From an uncultured Lachnospiraceae bacterium (GTDB lineage: Bacteria; Bacillota; Clostridia; Lachnospirales; Lachnospiraceae), in NCBI GenBank assembly GCA_910585625.1, contig CAJUFQ010000002.1, positions 25,004-89,003 on the forward strand: a stretch of 64,000 nt of DNA. Direction: 5' to 3'. Made by a program: the position numbers and the translations under genes. The notes below the pieces were generated by a model, which saw nothing but the letters and a program-made list of their open reading frames with translations, did no database searches and had not been told where the DNA came from. Positions within the stretch are counted from its first letter, which is position 1; each line of letters starts with the position of its first letter. Below, in pieces: positions 1 to 8,320 of the stretch.

Positions 1-920
1 TCTAATACCGCCCCATGCTTCTCCCCATTCAGAAAGAGAAAATTTGTCTCCGCAGTCTCTTCCGTAATCTGGGGCGTCTCCGATAACTTACCTGCCCGGA
101 TACAGTAACAGCGGTAGCCAAGCCCTTCCATAAACCGGATGACGTCGTTGGGCGCATATCCAAATTCTTTCGACCATTTGCGCAGCAGTTCTACGAAAAT
201 GACCGGCTTTTTTTGGGAAATCACCTCTTTCCCACCTTTTAAGACCATGAACTCCGCGCCTTCCACATCACACTTGATGAAGTCCAGGGTATCCTCCCCC
301 AGCCCCTCATACAAGGAATCCAAACGGTCTGTCCTGCACAGCACTTCGCAGACGTCCTCCCTGCCGGAGAGGTTCTCCAGGGAAGAATTCCCGCACCCCT
401 GAGGATAACAGAAGAAGGAAAACTCCCCCTTCTTATCCGAGCAGCCGACATTATGGGCCTTGATACAAGCCATGCCGTTATTCTTGATATTTGCCTCAAG
501 CATCTCGTAGGTCGCTTTCACCGGCTCAAAAGAATGGATGGAAAGGCTCTCATGCTTCTTGCCGGCAAAGATGGAAATATAACCGATATTCGCCCCGATG
601 TCAAAGAATGTCTTTGCTTGCAGCACATCAAGGATTTTGTCAATCACCTCAAGTTCCTGCCGCTCATAATCATTGAAATTAAGCATCTCCACAGGTATGA
701 TGCGCTCATCGCGTTCTTTGCACAAAAGCTTAATCCCAAGATCCCTGGTCTCCATGAATACTTTGCCGTCTTCGATGACGATCCGCCTAATGTTTGTTTC
801 CGGCAAAAGCTTCGAATATTGGTATAGTCTGTCGTGGCATTGGTACATCCCGGATATATAATCTGCTTTGGCAATTTTCCCTTCCTGATATTGTTCCTTT
901 AACTTAACCATCTGTTCCAT
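1..920 (-). CDS. FkbM-family methyltransferase (3' end cut by window edge)
   Basis: The translated frame begins MEQMVKLKEQ at 920 and is still open at base 1, so the C-terminus is missing. It carries the FkbM signatures of a class I SAM-dependent methyltransferase: DIGANIGYIS for SAM binding near residue 105, FEPV shortly after, and FIKCDVEGAEF near residue 210. FkbM enzymes usually O-methylate sugars or small molecules. It is the most distal visible gene of the 20-kb glycan operon, 22 bases after its upstream neighbour, so a sugar O-methylation step is the likely job. The start is uncertain: a second in-frame ATG lies at 911, but an AAGGTG stretch upstream favours 920. The family is clear; the substrate is not. 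Confidence 0.85.
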   Translation of the reverse strand, partial: MEQMVKLKEQYQEGKIAKADYISGMYQCHDRLYQYSKLLPETNIRRIVIEDGKVFMETRDLGIKLLCKERDERIIPVEMLNFNDYERQELEVIDKILDVLQAKTFFDIGANIGYISIFAGKKHESLSIHSFEPVKATYEMLEANIKNNGMACIKAHNVGCSDKKGEFSFFCYPQGCGNSSLENLSGREDVCEVLCRTDRLDSLYEGLGEDTLDFIKCDVEGAEFMVLKGGKEVISQKKPVIFVELLRKWSKEFGYAPNDVIRFMEGLGYRCYCIRAGKLSETPQITEETAETNFLFLNGEKHGAVL

Positions 921-942
921 TTTCCCTAAACGCACCTTTCTC

Positions 943-2322
943 TTATCCTTGCAATACCCGGAGCAGTTTCTCCATTGTCTTTTCTTTTTCCATACACGTC
1001 TTATCCACCACATGGCACAAGCACTGGCTGGAAACATGGTTCTTCCTGACGAACTCAGCTAATTTCCTGCCAGAATCTCCACCATCGGAACCTTCCAGCC
1101 CATGCACCATCTGCCGGACTGCCAGGTACTTCTGCTCTGCATCTGCCAGGCACGATGCCCCATAAAAAATCCCGCGGCGGACGCCGGCAGCTTCCTCTGC
1201 GTCATAAATTTCCAGCAAATCCGCATATCCCAGATTCTCGCCGTCATCCCGGAAGTTGCTGATAATCCACCGATTGCAGTGATACAGTGCGCTGGCTTCC
1301 TGATAACGCCCTGCCGCAATAAAATCTTTTACCCGGCCTTCCACGATGCGATGTACCTGGGCAAGCTGACCGCAGACGATCAGCTCCAGCTCTTCTCTTG
1401 GAATATCCGATATGGACTCCCACTCCTTGCCTATCTGCAGATAAACGTCAATGTTCAACAGCCCCTCCGACATTAATTTAATCAGCCAGTCATAGGAACC
1501 TAAAATCCATGGCAGAGACGTCCCGCGCCGTATGACCTTGTTTTTGTACTCGTCATATACCGCAGGCAGCGCCTCGTTGACTTTGGGCCACATATCTGCC
1601 CAGATATGGAAAATCCGCGGGCCCCAAGAAGACGAACCCAGAGGCGAGACATAAGAATCTATATCGTCAAAGGTAACCAGCCGCACAGCACATTTCTCCT
1701 GCTGCCCCAGGCCGTGAAACAGCACGCTAAAGTGATCGAAGCAGTTTTCGCCGTCAAAAAAATAGCGTTCCCTGAATCCCTCCCAGTCCGTATCCTTCAG
1801 CAGCTTTCCCACATGAAACAACGTGGCGTCCATCGATGTAGCAAGCCATCCCCATCTTACATATAGTTTTGCCGGACTGTCAAAAAACTTTGGCGTGGAA
1901 AACCCCTCTTCCCGCAAAAACGGATGCAGGGCTAAAGTCAGGAAAATTGCGTCGTAATCTTCCCCGGCAAGTTCCGTAACCTTTTTTAATGTACGTTCCC
2001 CAAAAAACGCCCTATCCTTCACCGGCCATAGATAGCGGTAATTTTTCTGCAGCCCATGCCCGGAGAAAATCATAAGCATCTTGTCGTCAATGCCAACCGA
2101 TGGATTGACTCTCACATAGTACAAGTTCTGATACCCCTGCTCCATAAACGTTTCCGTAATTTCACAAGTCTTATTGTCGGTACTTGAATCATATACATAG
2201 ACGTCTATCTTATATTTCTGGTATAATGGCAGGCATTTCCCCAGCACATCTTCCATCACTTGCGGATGGTTATACGTGGGGATACAATAAGCAATCCCTG
2301 CCTCTTCGTAGCCTTGTCCCAT
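943..2322 (-). CDS. GT2-like glycosyltransferase, 459 aa
   Basis: The N-terminus reads IAYCIPTYNHPQ, followed about 30 residues later by VYDSSTDNKT. This is the usual opening of a GT-A fold family 2 glycosyltransferase, with a nucleotide-binding strand and then a D-S-S/T segment. A clean DxD is not obvious; a candidate is the SMDATLF region near residue 165. The C-terminal half (about 260-459) is helical and unrecognised. No signal peptide or membrane segment is seen, so it is cytoplasmic. It lies between the YerE-like gene and the FkbM methyltransferase in the same operon and may transfer the CDP-branched sugar made by its neighbours. That acceptor and donor assignment is inference. Confidence 0.7.
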   Translation of the reverse strand: MGQGYEEAGIAYCIPTYNHPQVMEDVLGKCLPLYQKYKIDVYVYDSSTDNKTCEITETFMEQGYQNLYYVRVNPSVGIDDKMLMIFSGHGLQKNYRYLWPVKDRAFFGERTLKKVTELAGEDYDAIFLTLALHPFLREEGFSTPKFFDSPAKLYVRWGWLATSMDATLFHVGKLLKDTDWEGFRERYFFDGENCFDHFSVLFHGLGQQEKCAVRLVTFDDIDSYVSPLGSSSWGPRIFHIWADMWPKVNEALPAVYDEYKNKVIRRGTSLPWILGSYDWLIKLMSEGLLNIDVYLQIGKEWESISDIPREELELIVCGQLAQVHRIVEGRVKDFIAAGRYQEASALYHCNRWIISNFRDDGENLGYADLLEIYDAEEAAGVRRGIFYGASCLADAEQKYLAVRQMVHGLEGSDGGDSGRKLAEFVRKNHVSSQCLCHVVDKTCMEKEKTMEKLLRVLQG

Positions 2323-2376
2323 TCTGTCACATCTCCAATCCTGCTATTTATGCTAGTGTATTGTACCATTCATAAA

Positions 2377-4170
2377 CTAGTCCTGCCTGTTTTCTGCAAT
2401 CATATTCCCCCGCACTTCTTCCTCCGGCAGATAGGGAAACATATCCTCGTAATTCCTTGATTTCAACGTGCCGTCCGCAAGCTTTTCTGAAGAAATCCTC
2501 GGGACTAATAGCTGCCATTTGGGCGTCATCACCTCACAGATGACCGGGCCTTGCGCCTCCAAAACCTCTTTGATTTTATCTTCCGCCTCCGCGGCAGACT
2601 CTATGCGGATTCCTCTGATTCCATAAGCGTCCGCAATCTTCATCGCAGATGGACACCACACGCCGGACTGAGGGCTTTCCCCCACAAAGCGGTCTTCCAT
2701 GAAGTTGTGTTGGGTATGCCGGATGAGCAGATAGCCGTCGTTATTTAAGATAAACACCTTAAGCGGCAGCTTGTTGTGTTTAATTGTGGCAAATTCCTGC
2801 AGATTCATCTGCAGGCTCCCATCCCCGGTTACGACAATCGTATCTTTCCTGCCATTCGCCATGCAGGCGCCAATCCCTGCCACCCAATATCCCATGGAAG
2901 ACAGCCCGCCGGTCGTGAGGTAGCTCTGGCCTTTCTTCACTTTCCAGGACTGGCATGCCACATGGAAGCAGGAACCCGTGTCCACCAGCACTGCTGCATC
3001 CTTCCCTGCCAGCTCAGACAGCTTATCCATAAAATAATAGGAATTGACCGGATTCTCTTCCCTGTATTGAGGCTGGACAACCGGATATCTCTTCTTCCAT
3101 TCCCTGCATGTTAACGCCCACGCCCCATAATCCGGAAGCGGATGCTGCGGCAATAATTCCTGCATCTTAACAAAGAATTCCTTGCAGTCCAGCCGCGCCT
3201 TGTAATCAATCTTCACCCCAGGCTTATCCAGTTCCTTCTGGTCGATGTCCACCACAAAGATATAGGCGTTCTTCCCGAACTGCTTGGGGTTGTGCCCCAC
3301 AAGAGAAGAAGCCAGCCTGCAGCCCACGGAGATAATCAGGTCTGCATTCTGGATGGCAAAATTGGCAGAACGCTCGCCATAGTTGCCCGGCCTGCCCACA
3401 TACAAATCATGGCCGGATTCTATGAGGTCAATGCCCAGACGGGCAGTTATGACGGGAATGCCTGCCTCATTCACGTAATGGTAAAATTCTTCCCTGGCCC
3501 CGGCAAGACTCACGCCCTGGCCCACGAGGAACACCGGCCGCCTGGCTTTCTCCAGCAATTTGTAAGCCTGCTTTGCTGCCTGCTTGGCGGTCACGCGTCC
3601 CTCCGCTTCTTGCACCGGGATATATTTCTCCATATACTTTACATCCACTTGCATATTCTGGATATCCAAAGGCACGTCCACCCATACCGGCCCCGGCCTG
3701 CCAGACGTGGCTTCCTGGTATGCTTTCTCCAGATAATATTCCGTCTTCTGGGGATCGTCTATGGTAATGAAATATTTGACGACATTTTCTACCAGAGGCC
3801 TGATGTTGATACCTTGTACGCCGTGCTGACGAATTTTTGTCTCCTCCTGGTACTGCACGAAGGACAAGGCCGCCTGCCCGGAAATCACAATCATCGGTGA
3901 GGAGTCCGTATATCCACCCACGACCCCATTCATGGCGTTCACGCTTCCCGGGCCGGCCGTCACGATTGCGAGCGCCGGTTTGTTCTTAATCCGCCCATAG
4001 GCGTCTGCGGACATGGCCGCGCTCTGCTCATGGTGCGTACAGATGATGCTGTAATTCCCATTCTTGCCCACGGCGTCATTCAGCCACATGGCCTGCCCGC
4101 CTGTCACCATAAAAGCCGTATCAATTCCTTTTTTTGCATAGTAGTCGAATATAAATTCCGAAACGTTCAT
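2377..4170 (-). CDS. Thiamine-diphosphate-dependent acetolactate-synthase-like enzyme, probably YerE-type
   Basis: This is a complete three-domain ThDP enzyme of 597 residues. The catalytic glutamate sits in HHEQSAA (E48), a central FAD/nucleotide-type domain follows, and the ThDP motif VTGDGSLQ...NNDGY is near residues 443-475. GAGGAGG lies 8 bases before the ATG. It resembles acetohydroxyacid synthase large subunits, but no regulatory subunit or branched-chain amino acid gene is nearby. Instead it follows RfbF, RfbH, DmpF and DmpG homologs. That context matches YerE, a ThDP flavoenzyme that adds a decarboxylated 2-oxoacid unit to C4 of CDP-3,6-dideoxy-4-ketohexose in yersiniose synthesis. 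Here the donor may be 4-hydroxy-2-oxopentanoate from the adjacent aldolase. Ordinary acetolactate synthase is the alternative. Confidence 0.8.
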   Translation of the reverse strand: MNVSEFIFDYYAKKGIDTAFMVTGGQAMWLNDAVGKNGNYSIICTHHEQSAAMSADAYGRIKNKPALAIVTAGPGSVNAMNGVVGGYTDSSPMIVISGQAALSFVQYQEETKIRQHGVQGINIRPLVENVVKYFITIDDPQKTEYYLEKAYQEATSGRPGPVWVDVPLDIQNMQVDVKYMEKYIPVQEAEGRVTAKQAAKQAYKLLEKARRPVFLVGQGVSLAGAREEFYHYVNEAGIPVITARLGIDLIESGHDLYVGRPGNYGERSANFAIQNADLIISVGCRLASSLVGHNPKQFGKNAYIFVVDIDQKELDKPGVKIDYKARLDCKEFFVKMQELLPQHPLPDYGAWALTCREWKKRYPVVQPQYREENPVNSYYFMDKLSELAGKDAAVLVDTGSCFHVACQSWKVKKGQSYLTTGGLSSMGYWVAGIGACMANGRKDTIVVTGDGSLQMNLQEFATIKHNKLPLKVFILNNDGYLLIRHTQHNFMEDRFVGESPQSGVWCPSAMKIADAYGIRGIRIESAAEAEDKIKEVLEAQGPVICEVMTPKWQLLVPRISSEKLADGTLKSRNYEDMFPYLPEEEVRGNMIAENRQD

Positions 4171-4187
4171 TCCACTGCCTCCTCGTA

Positions 4188-5240
4188 TTATAGCAAAGAT
4201 TCAATCTGGTAACTGATTACCCGGTCACTGCCATCTCCTGCCGGCCGGCTTAATTTCTCGGCGACCTCCACAATCATGTCTTCCTGTCCGCCCACGGCCT
4301 TCCTGCGCCCAAGTTCCCGGAGGATGTCCCTGGGATCCACGCCGAATTCTTCCGCTGCTCTCAGCACATGGATTTTAAATGCAGAGAATACCCCTGCCTG
4401 CCCGCTGACGATGCTTATGGGATCCTGCCCCATATCTTTTTCCATCATTTCCGGCATCACCTGGCCGCTGGCGTCCAGCATACGATAGAAGTCAACCCCC
4501 GTCTTTATGCCGGATTTTTCTAACAACGCCACCAAATCCTCAAGCTGGCAGTTGCCTGCCCCCGCCCCGAATCCCCGCAGCGTGCCGTCAATAACAGACG
4601 CCCCCTCCTGGATGGCCGTGTATGCATTAGAGACTGCGATCCCCATGTTATTATGTGGATGGAAGCCGACATGGATATCCAAACCGTCATACAACATGGC
4701 GATTACACGCCTGACCATCTCCGGGGTGAACGCCCCTGCCGAATCCATGAGGATGACCCCCAGCGCGCCATAGGACTGCATTTTCCGGCATTCCTCCAGC
4801 AGCCGCTCCGGGGAAGCCATATGGCTCATCATCAGCACGCCGTAAGTCTCCTTCCCCAGTCTCCTCAGATATTCAATATGCTGCCTGGTCGTATCCGCTT
4901 CCGTGCAGTGGCATCCAATCTCAAATAACTCCACGCCTGCTGCAATCGCCGGCGCAAGGTTGTCCTTGATAGTCCCAAACCCCGGAATCATGTACGCACC
5001 CAGCCGCGTCCTCTCCAGGTTCTCCCGCGCCGTGCGCAGCATTTCTGCCTCATCCAGCAGCGAAAGCCCCACTTGCAGGGATGACGCGCCGAGGCCGTTC
5101 CCATGCCCGACAATAATCGTATGGACGCCGCAGCCATCCATGGCCAGGCAGTAATCTTCTATGGATTCCCTGGATATCCGGTGCCTCACAGCATGGTTCC
5201 CATCCCTCAGCGTGGAATCAAATAACATTAGTTTGCTCAT
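4188..5240 (-). CDS. 4-hydroxy-2-oxovalerate aldolase (DmpG/MhpE-like)
   Basis: The 350-residue protein has the HMG-CoA-lyase-like TIM barrel signature FDSTLRDGNHAVRH at its N-terminus (R12, D13 and H16 match the DmpG catalytic set). The metal ligands are in GFHPHNNMG, and the DmpG-type DGTLRGFGAGAGN segment follows. The family splits 4-hydroxy-2-oxopentanoate reversibly into pyruvate and acetaldehyde. The ATG at 5240 overlaps the stop of the upstream DmpF gene by four bases (ATGA), indicating translational coupling; DmpF and DmpG are known to form a complex that channels acetaldehyde. No aromatic catabolism genes are present. Placed between sugar-nucleotide genes and a YerE-like enzyme, it probably runs in the condensing direction to make a C5 2-oxoacid. 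Confidence 0.9.
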   Translation of the reverse strand: MSKLMLFDSTLRDGNHAVRHRISRESIEDYCLAMDGCGVHTIIVGHGNGLGASSLQVGLSLLDEAEMLRTARENLERTRLGAYMIPGFGTIKDNLAPAIAAGVELFEIGCHCTEADTTRQHIEYLRRLGKETYGVLMMSHMASPERLLEECRKMQSYGALGVILMDSAGAFTPEMVRRVIAMLYDGLDIHVGFHPHNNMGIAVSNAYTAIQEGASVIDGTLRGFGAGAGNCQLEDLVALLEKSGIKTGVDFYRMLDASGQVMPEMMEKDMGQDPISIVSGQAGVFSAFKIHVLRAAEEFGVDPRDILRELGRRKAVGGQEDMIVEVAEKLSRPAGDGSDRVISYQIESLL

Positions 5241-6124
5241 AACGCTCCACCCAATATCCTTTTCTTGGCATAGTTTTCCGCAATCTCGATTGCCGCACAT
5301 GTGATAATATCCAGATTGCCGGCATATCTGGGAAGGTAATCCCCCAGCCCGGTCACTTGCAGCGTGGTCGTCACCCTGCCATTCTCATAAGTCGGCTCCA
5401 GCACGATGCTATATCCAGGCACATACTTTTTAATCCTGGCCTCCATCTCACGGACGCTCTTTCGTATAGCTTCCATGTCTGGATTGTCAATCAGGGCATA
5501 CACCGTATTGTGCATGGTTATCGGCGGATCCGCGGGGTTCAATATGATAATCGCCTTCGTGCTGCCGATGCCGGTAAACTCTGTGAGGGCATCCCTGGTT
5601 GCCTGGGTAAATTCATCAATATTGTTCCGCGTCCCCGCCCCGGCAGAACGCGAGGCTATGGTTGCCACAATCTCAATATATTTTGTCTCTGGATGAACCT
5701 TGCTGATGGCATAGGCGATAGGCGTCGTCGCCTGCCCGCCGCAAGTTATGAGGTTGACATTGTCCTCCCCAAGGCATTCTTCCATATTGAGGACCGGGAT
5801 GCACATCTTGCCCACCTGGGCAGGCGTTAGGTCTATAGCAAACTTCCCTAACGATTTCAGTATGGGAGCGTTCACCCGATGCACGGCTGCCGAAGTAGCG
5901 TCAAAGACAATTTCACAGCAGCCAGGATTTTCCTCGATTGCCTGTATCGACTGCAAAGAGGTCGGCACGCCCAGCTCCCGCGCAAGCTGAATGCCTGCGG
6001 AATCCGGGTTCCTGCCCATGAACATGCCGCATTCCAGCGCCTCTGAGCGATTCAATTTTAACAGGATGTCCGTCCCGATATTGCCTGTCCCGATAATCCC
6101 TACTTTTACTTTTCGCCTCTCCAT
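5237..6124 (-). CDS. Acetaldehyde dehydrogenase (acylating), DmpF/MhpF-like
   Basis: The 295-residue protein starts VKVGIIGTGNIGTD, an NAD-binding Rossmann motif, and has the catalytic cysteine in LITCGGQAT (C128). Length and order match DmpF/MhpF, which interconvert acetaldehyde and acetyl-CoA with NAD. It starts 9 bases after the RfbH stop, with a GGGG-rich ribosome site, and overlaps the aldolase gene by four bases. In meta-cleavage operons the DmpFG pair is catabolic. Here no hydratase or ring-cleavage gene is present, and the pair is embedded among sugar-nucleotide genes, so supply of acetaldehyde from acetyl-CoA for aldol condensation with pyruvate is the likelier use. The enzyme family is sure; the direction is inferred. 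Confidence 0.9.
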   Translation of the reverse strand: MERRKVKVGIIGTGNIGTDILLKLNRSEALECGMFMGRNPDSAGIQLARELGVPTSLQSIQAIEENPGCCEIVFDATSAAVHRVNAPILKSLGKFAIDLTPAQVGKMCIPVLNMEECLGEDNVNLITCGGQATTPIAYAISKVHPETKYIEIVATIASRSAGAGTRNNIDEFTQATRDALTEFTGIGSTKAIIILNPADPPITMHNTVYALIDNPDMEAIRKSVREMEARIKKYVPGYSIVLEPTYENGRVTTTLQVTGLGDYLPRYAGNLDIITCAAIEIAENYAKKRILGGAL

Positions 6125-6133
6125 GCCAGCCCC

Positions 6134-7474
6134 CTACGTCTCACCGACCGCTTGTGTTATGATTCTTGCCATGTAATCAATCATCCCGTCTGTCATGCCC
6201 GGGTACACGCCCACCCAAAAAGTATCGCGCATGATACGATCCGTATTCTCAAGGCTCCCGGCAATACGGTAGCCTTTTCCCTGCTCCCGCATCTGGTCAA
6301 AACACGGATGCTTCGTCAGGTTTCCCGCAAAAAGCATACGTGTCTGCACTCCATGCCCTTCAAGATAAGAAATCACCTTGCCGCGCCTTACGCCCTCCCG
6401 GCAAGTAAGGGGGAAGCCAAACCAGCTCGGCCTGGAATGCTCACAGGCTTCCGGCAGGATGAGCCTGTCTTCACATCCCGCAAGCCCTGCGCGCAAACGT
6501 TCATAGTTATGGATCCGTTTCTCCACAAATCGCGGGAATTTCTCAAGCTGCGCGCACCCGATAGCCGCCTGCATGTCGGTTGCTTTCAGATTATAGCCAA
6601 AATGGGAATACACGTACTTGTGGTCGTAGCCTGGCGGGAGCTGTCCATATTGCCCGTCAAAACGGTGGCCGCAGAGGTTATCCTGCCCGGACGCGCAAAC
6701 GCAGTCGCGCCCCCAGTCGCGGAACGAACGGATACATTTGTGCAGCAGCGGATTATCGGTATAAACTGCCCCGCCCTCCCCGGTCGTCATATGATGCGGC
6801 GGGTAAAAAGAAGACGTGCCGATATCCCCCACCGTCCCGGTAAACCGCTCCTGCCCATCGAGTTCATATTTAGAGCCAAGTGCATCGCAGTTATCCTCAA
6901 CCAGCCACAAGCCATGTTTGTCGCAGAAGTCCTTGACCTTTGCCAGGTGAAACGGGTTGCCCAGCGTATGGGCAATCATTACCAGCTTAGTCTTCGGCGA
7001 CAAGGCATCCTGAAGCCTGGAAACGTCAATATTGTACTGGGGAATCGTCACGTCCACAAATACCGGAACCACGCCATATTGGACTGCCGGAGCCACGGTA
7101 GTAGGAAAGCCTGCTGCAACCGTAATCATCTCATCCCCCGGCCTTACCTGGCGTTCCTTCAGCAACGGTGAGGTCAGCGCCATGAACGCCAACAGATTGG
7201 CGGAAGAGCCGGAATTGACCAGAGAACAGTACTCCGCGCCCAGATAGCCTGCAAACTCCTTCTCAAACCGGGCCGTGAACCGTCCTGCCGTCAGCCAGAA
7301 CTCCAATGCGCAGTCCACCAGGCTGCACATTTCCTCATGCCCATAGACCCGGGAAGCATAGGGTATCCTGTCCCCTTCCCGGTACTCAGCCTGGTTATGG
7401 TACTTGTCACAGTATTCTGCGACCATGCCCAATATTTCCTGCCTTGCCTGTCCTTCTGTCATATTCTCAAACAT
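6134..7474 (-). CDS. rfbH: CDP-4-dehydro-6-deoxyglucose 3-dehydratase E1 (RfbH/DdhC)
   Basis: This 446-residue DegT/DnrJ/EryC1 fold protein has SFYPPHHMTTGEGG, with histidines where aminotransferases have the PLP-binding lysine. That is the hallmark of the E1 dehydratase of 3,6-dideoxyhexose synthesis. It also has the iron-sulfur pattern of that enzyme: C196, then C258-x-C260-x7-C268. E1 removes the C3 hydroxyl of CDP-4-keto-6-deoxyglucose using PMP and a [2Fe-2S] centre, with a separate reductase. The ATG at 7474 was chosen because AGGGGTGAGG lies just upstream; an in-frame extension to 7582 would overlap rfbF. The partner CDP-glucose 4,6-dehydratase (RfbG) and E3 reductase are not in the window and may lie beyond base 1 or elsewhere. 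Confidence 0.93.
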   Translation of the reverse strand: MFENMTEGQARQEILGMVAEYCDKYHNQAEYREGDRIPYASRVYGHEEMCSLVDCALEFWLTAGRFTARFEKEFAGYLGAEYCSLVNSGSSANLLAFMALTSPLLKERQVRPGDEMITVAAGFPTTVAPAVQYGVVPVFVDVTIPQYNIDVSRLQDALSPKTKLVMIAHTLGNPFHLAKVKDFCDKHGLWLVEDNCDALGSKYELDGQERFTGTVGDIGTSSFYPPHHMTTGEGGAVYTDNPLLHKCIRSFRDWGRDCVCASGQDNLCGHRFDGQYGQLPPGYDHKYVYSHFGYNLKATDMQAAIGCAQLEKFPRFVEKRIHNYERLRAGLAGCEDRLILPEACEHSRPSWFGFPLTCREGVRRGKVISYLEGHGVQTRMLFAGNLTKHPCFDQMREQGKGYRIAGSLENTDRIMRDTFWVGVYPGMTDGMIDYMARIITQAVGET

Positions 7475-7481
7475 CGCTGCC

Positions 7482-8261
7482 TCACCCCTTCCATGTCTTC
7501 CACGGCGCCTGCCCTTGATTCCACAATTCATTGAGCATGTCCATCTCACGCTTCGTGTCCATACATGCCCAGAAGCCGTCAAACATATAAGCCATTAATT
7601 GCCTGTTCTTCACAAGCTCCTCTAACGGCTCTCTCTCAAACACCGTGCCGTCATCTTTCAAGTATTCAAAAATCTGCGGCTCCAACACCATAAAGCCGGC
7701 GTTGATTTTCCCTCCGTCATCCTGGGCCTTTTCCCGGAAGGAGATAATCTCCTTGTCCTTTGAGATATCCAAAATACCAAACCGCTGCCCCACATCTGCC
7801 GCCGTGATGGTCGCCGTCTTCCCATGGCTCTTGTGGAATTCCACAAGCTCACGGATATTGACATTGCTCACGCCATCGCCGTATGTCATCAGGAACGTCT
7901 CGTCACCAATGTATTTTTGGACTCTCCTCACCCTTCCTCCCGTCATGGTATTGAGGCCGGTGTCTACAATCGTGACCTTCCATGGCTCCGACACATTATT
8001 ATGGACAGTCATCTTATTGTCCGCTGTGAAATCAAAAGTCACGTCACTATTATACAAGTAATAATCTGCGAACCACTCTTTGACCATATGCTGTTTATAT
8101 CCACAGCATATGATAAATTCATGATACCCAAAATGGGAATACCCCTTCATGATATGCCAAAGAATCGGTTTGTCCCCGATTTCCAGCATCGGCTTCGGTT
8201 TTAAATGGCTCTCCTCACTGATTCTTGTCCCCAGCCCCCCTGCCAGTATAACTACTTTCAT
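7482..8261 (-). CDS. rfbF: Glucose-1-phosphate cytidylyltransferase
   Basis: The 259-residue protein begins MKVVILAGGLGTRISEES, the glycine-rich nucleotidyltransferase loop (G8-R13), then HLKPKPMLEIG and YGDGVSNVN. These are diagnostic of RfbF/DdhA, which makes CDP-glucose from CTP and glucose 1-phosphate, the entry step to CDP-3,6-dideoxyhexoses. The start at 8261 has GGAGG 9 bases upstream; the longer frame to 8297 has no such site. It sits 7 bases before rfbH. Together the pair commits the operon to a CDP-linked deoxysugar rather than the common dTDP or UDP route. Confidence 0.95.
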   Translation of the reverse strand: MKVVILAGGLGTRISEESHLKPKPMLEIGDKPILWHIMKGYSHFGYHEFIICCGYKQHMVKEWFADYYLYNSDVTFDFTADNKMTVHNNVSEPWKVTIVDTGLNTMTGGRVRRVQKYIGDETFLMTYGDGVSNVNIRELVEFHKSHGKTATITAADVGQRFGILDISKDKEIISFREKAQDDGGKINAGFMVLEPQIFEYLKDDGTVFEREPLEELVKNRQLMAYMFDGFWACMDTKREMDMLNELWNQGQAPWKTWKG

Positions 8262-8320
8262 CTTATTGTACCTCCGTCCGCACTGCCCGATGGCCAAATA
8301 GCTGCAAATTGGTCATATGG

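Noticed and set aside
239..874. Short minus-strand frames at 239-499 and 644-874
   Set aside because: They overlap a third minus-strand frame encoding a FkbM methyltransferase with clear SAM motifs; the short frames are Arg/Ser/Trp-rich and have no motif.
2377..4170. Assignment as housekeeping acetolactate synthase IlvB
   Set aside because: No ilvN, ilvC or leucine-valine genes are adjacent, and the context is RfbF/RfbH; retained only as an alternative.
4188..6124. DmpF/DmpG as an aromatic catabolism remnant
   Set aside because: No hydratase, dioxygenase or hydrolase gene is present, and the genes are tightly spaced or coupled within a sugar-nucleotide operon, so a biosynthetic role is preferred.
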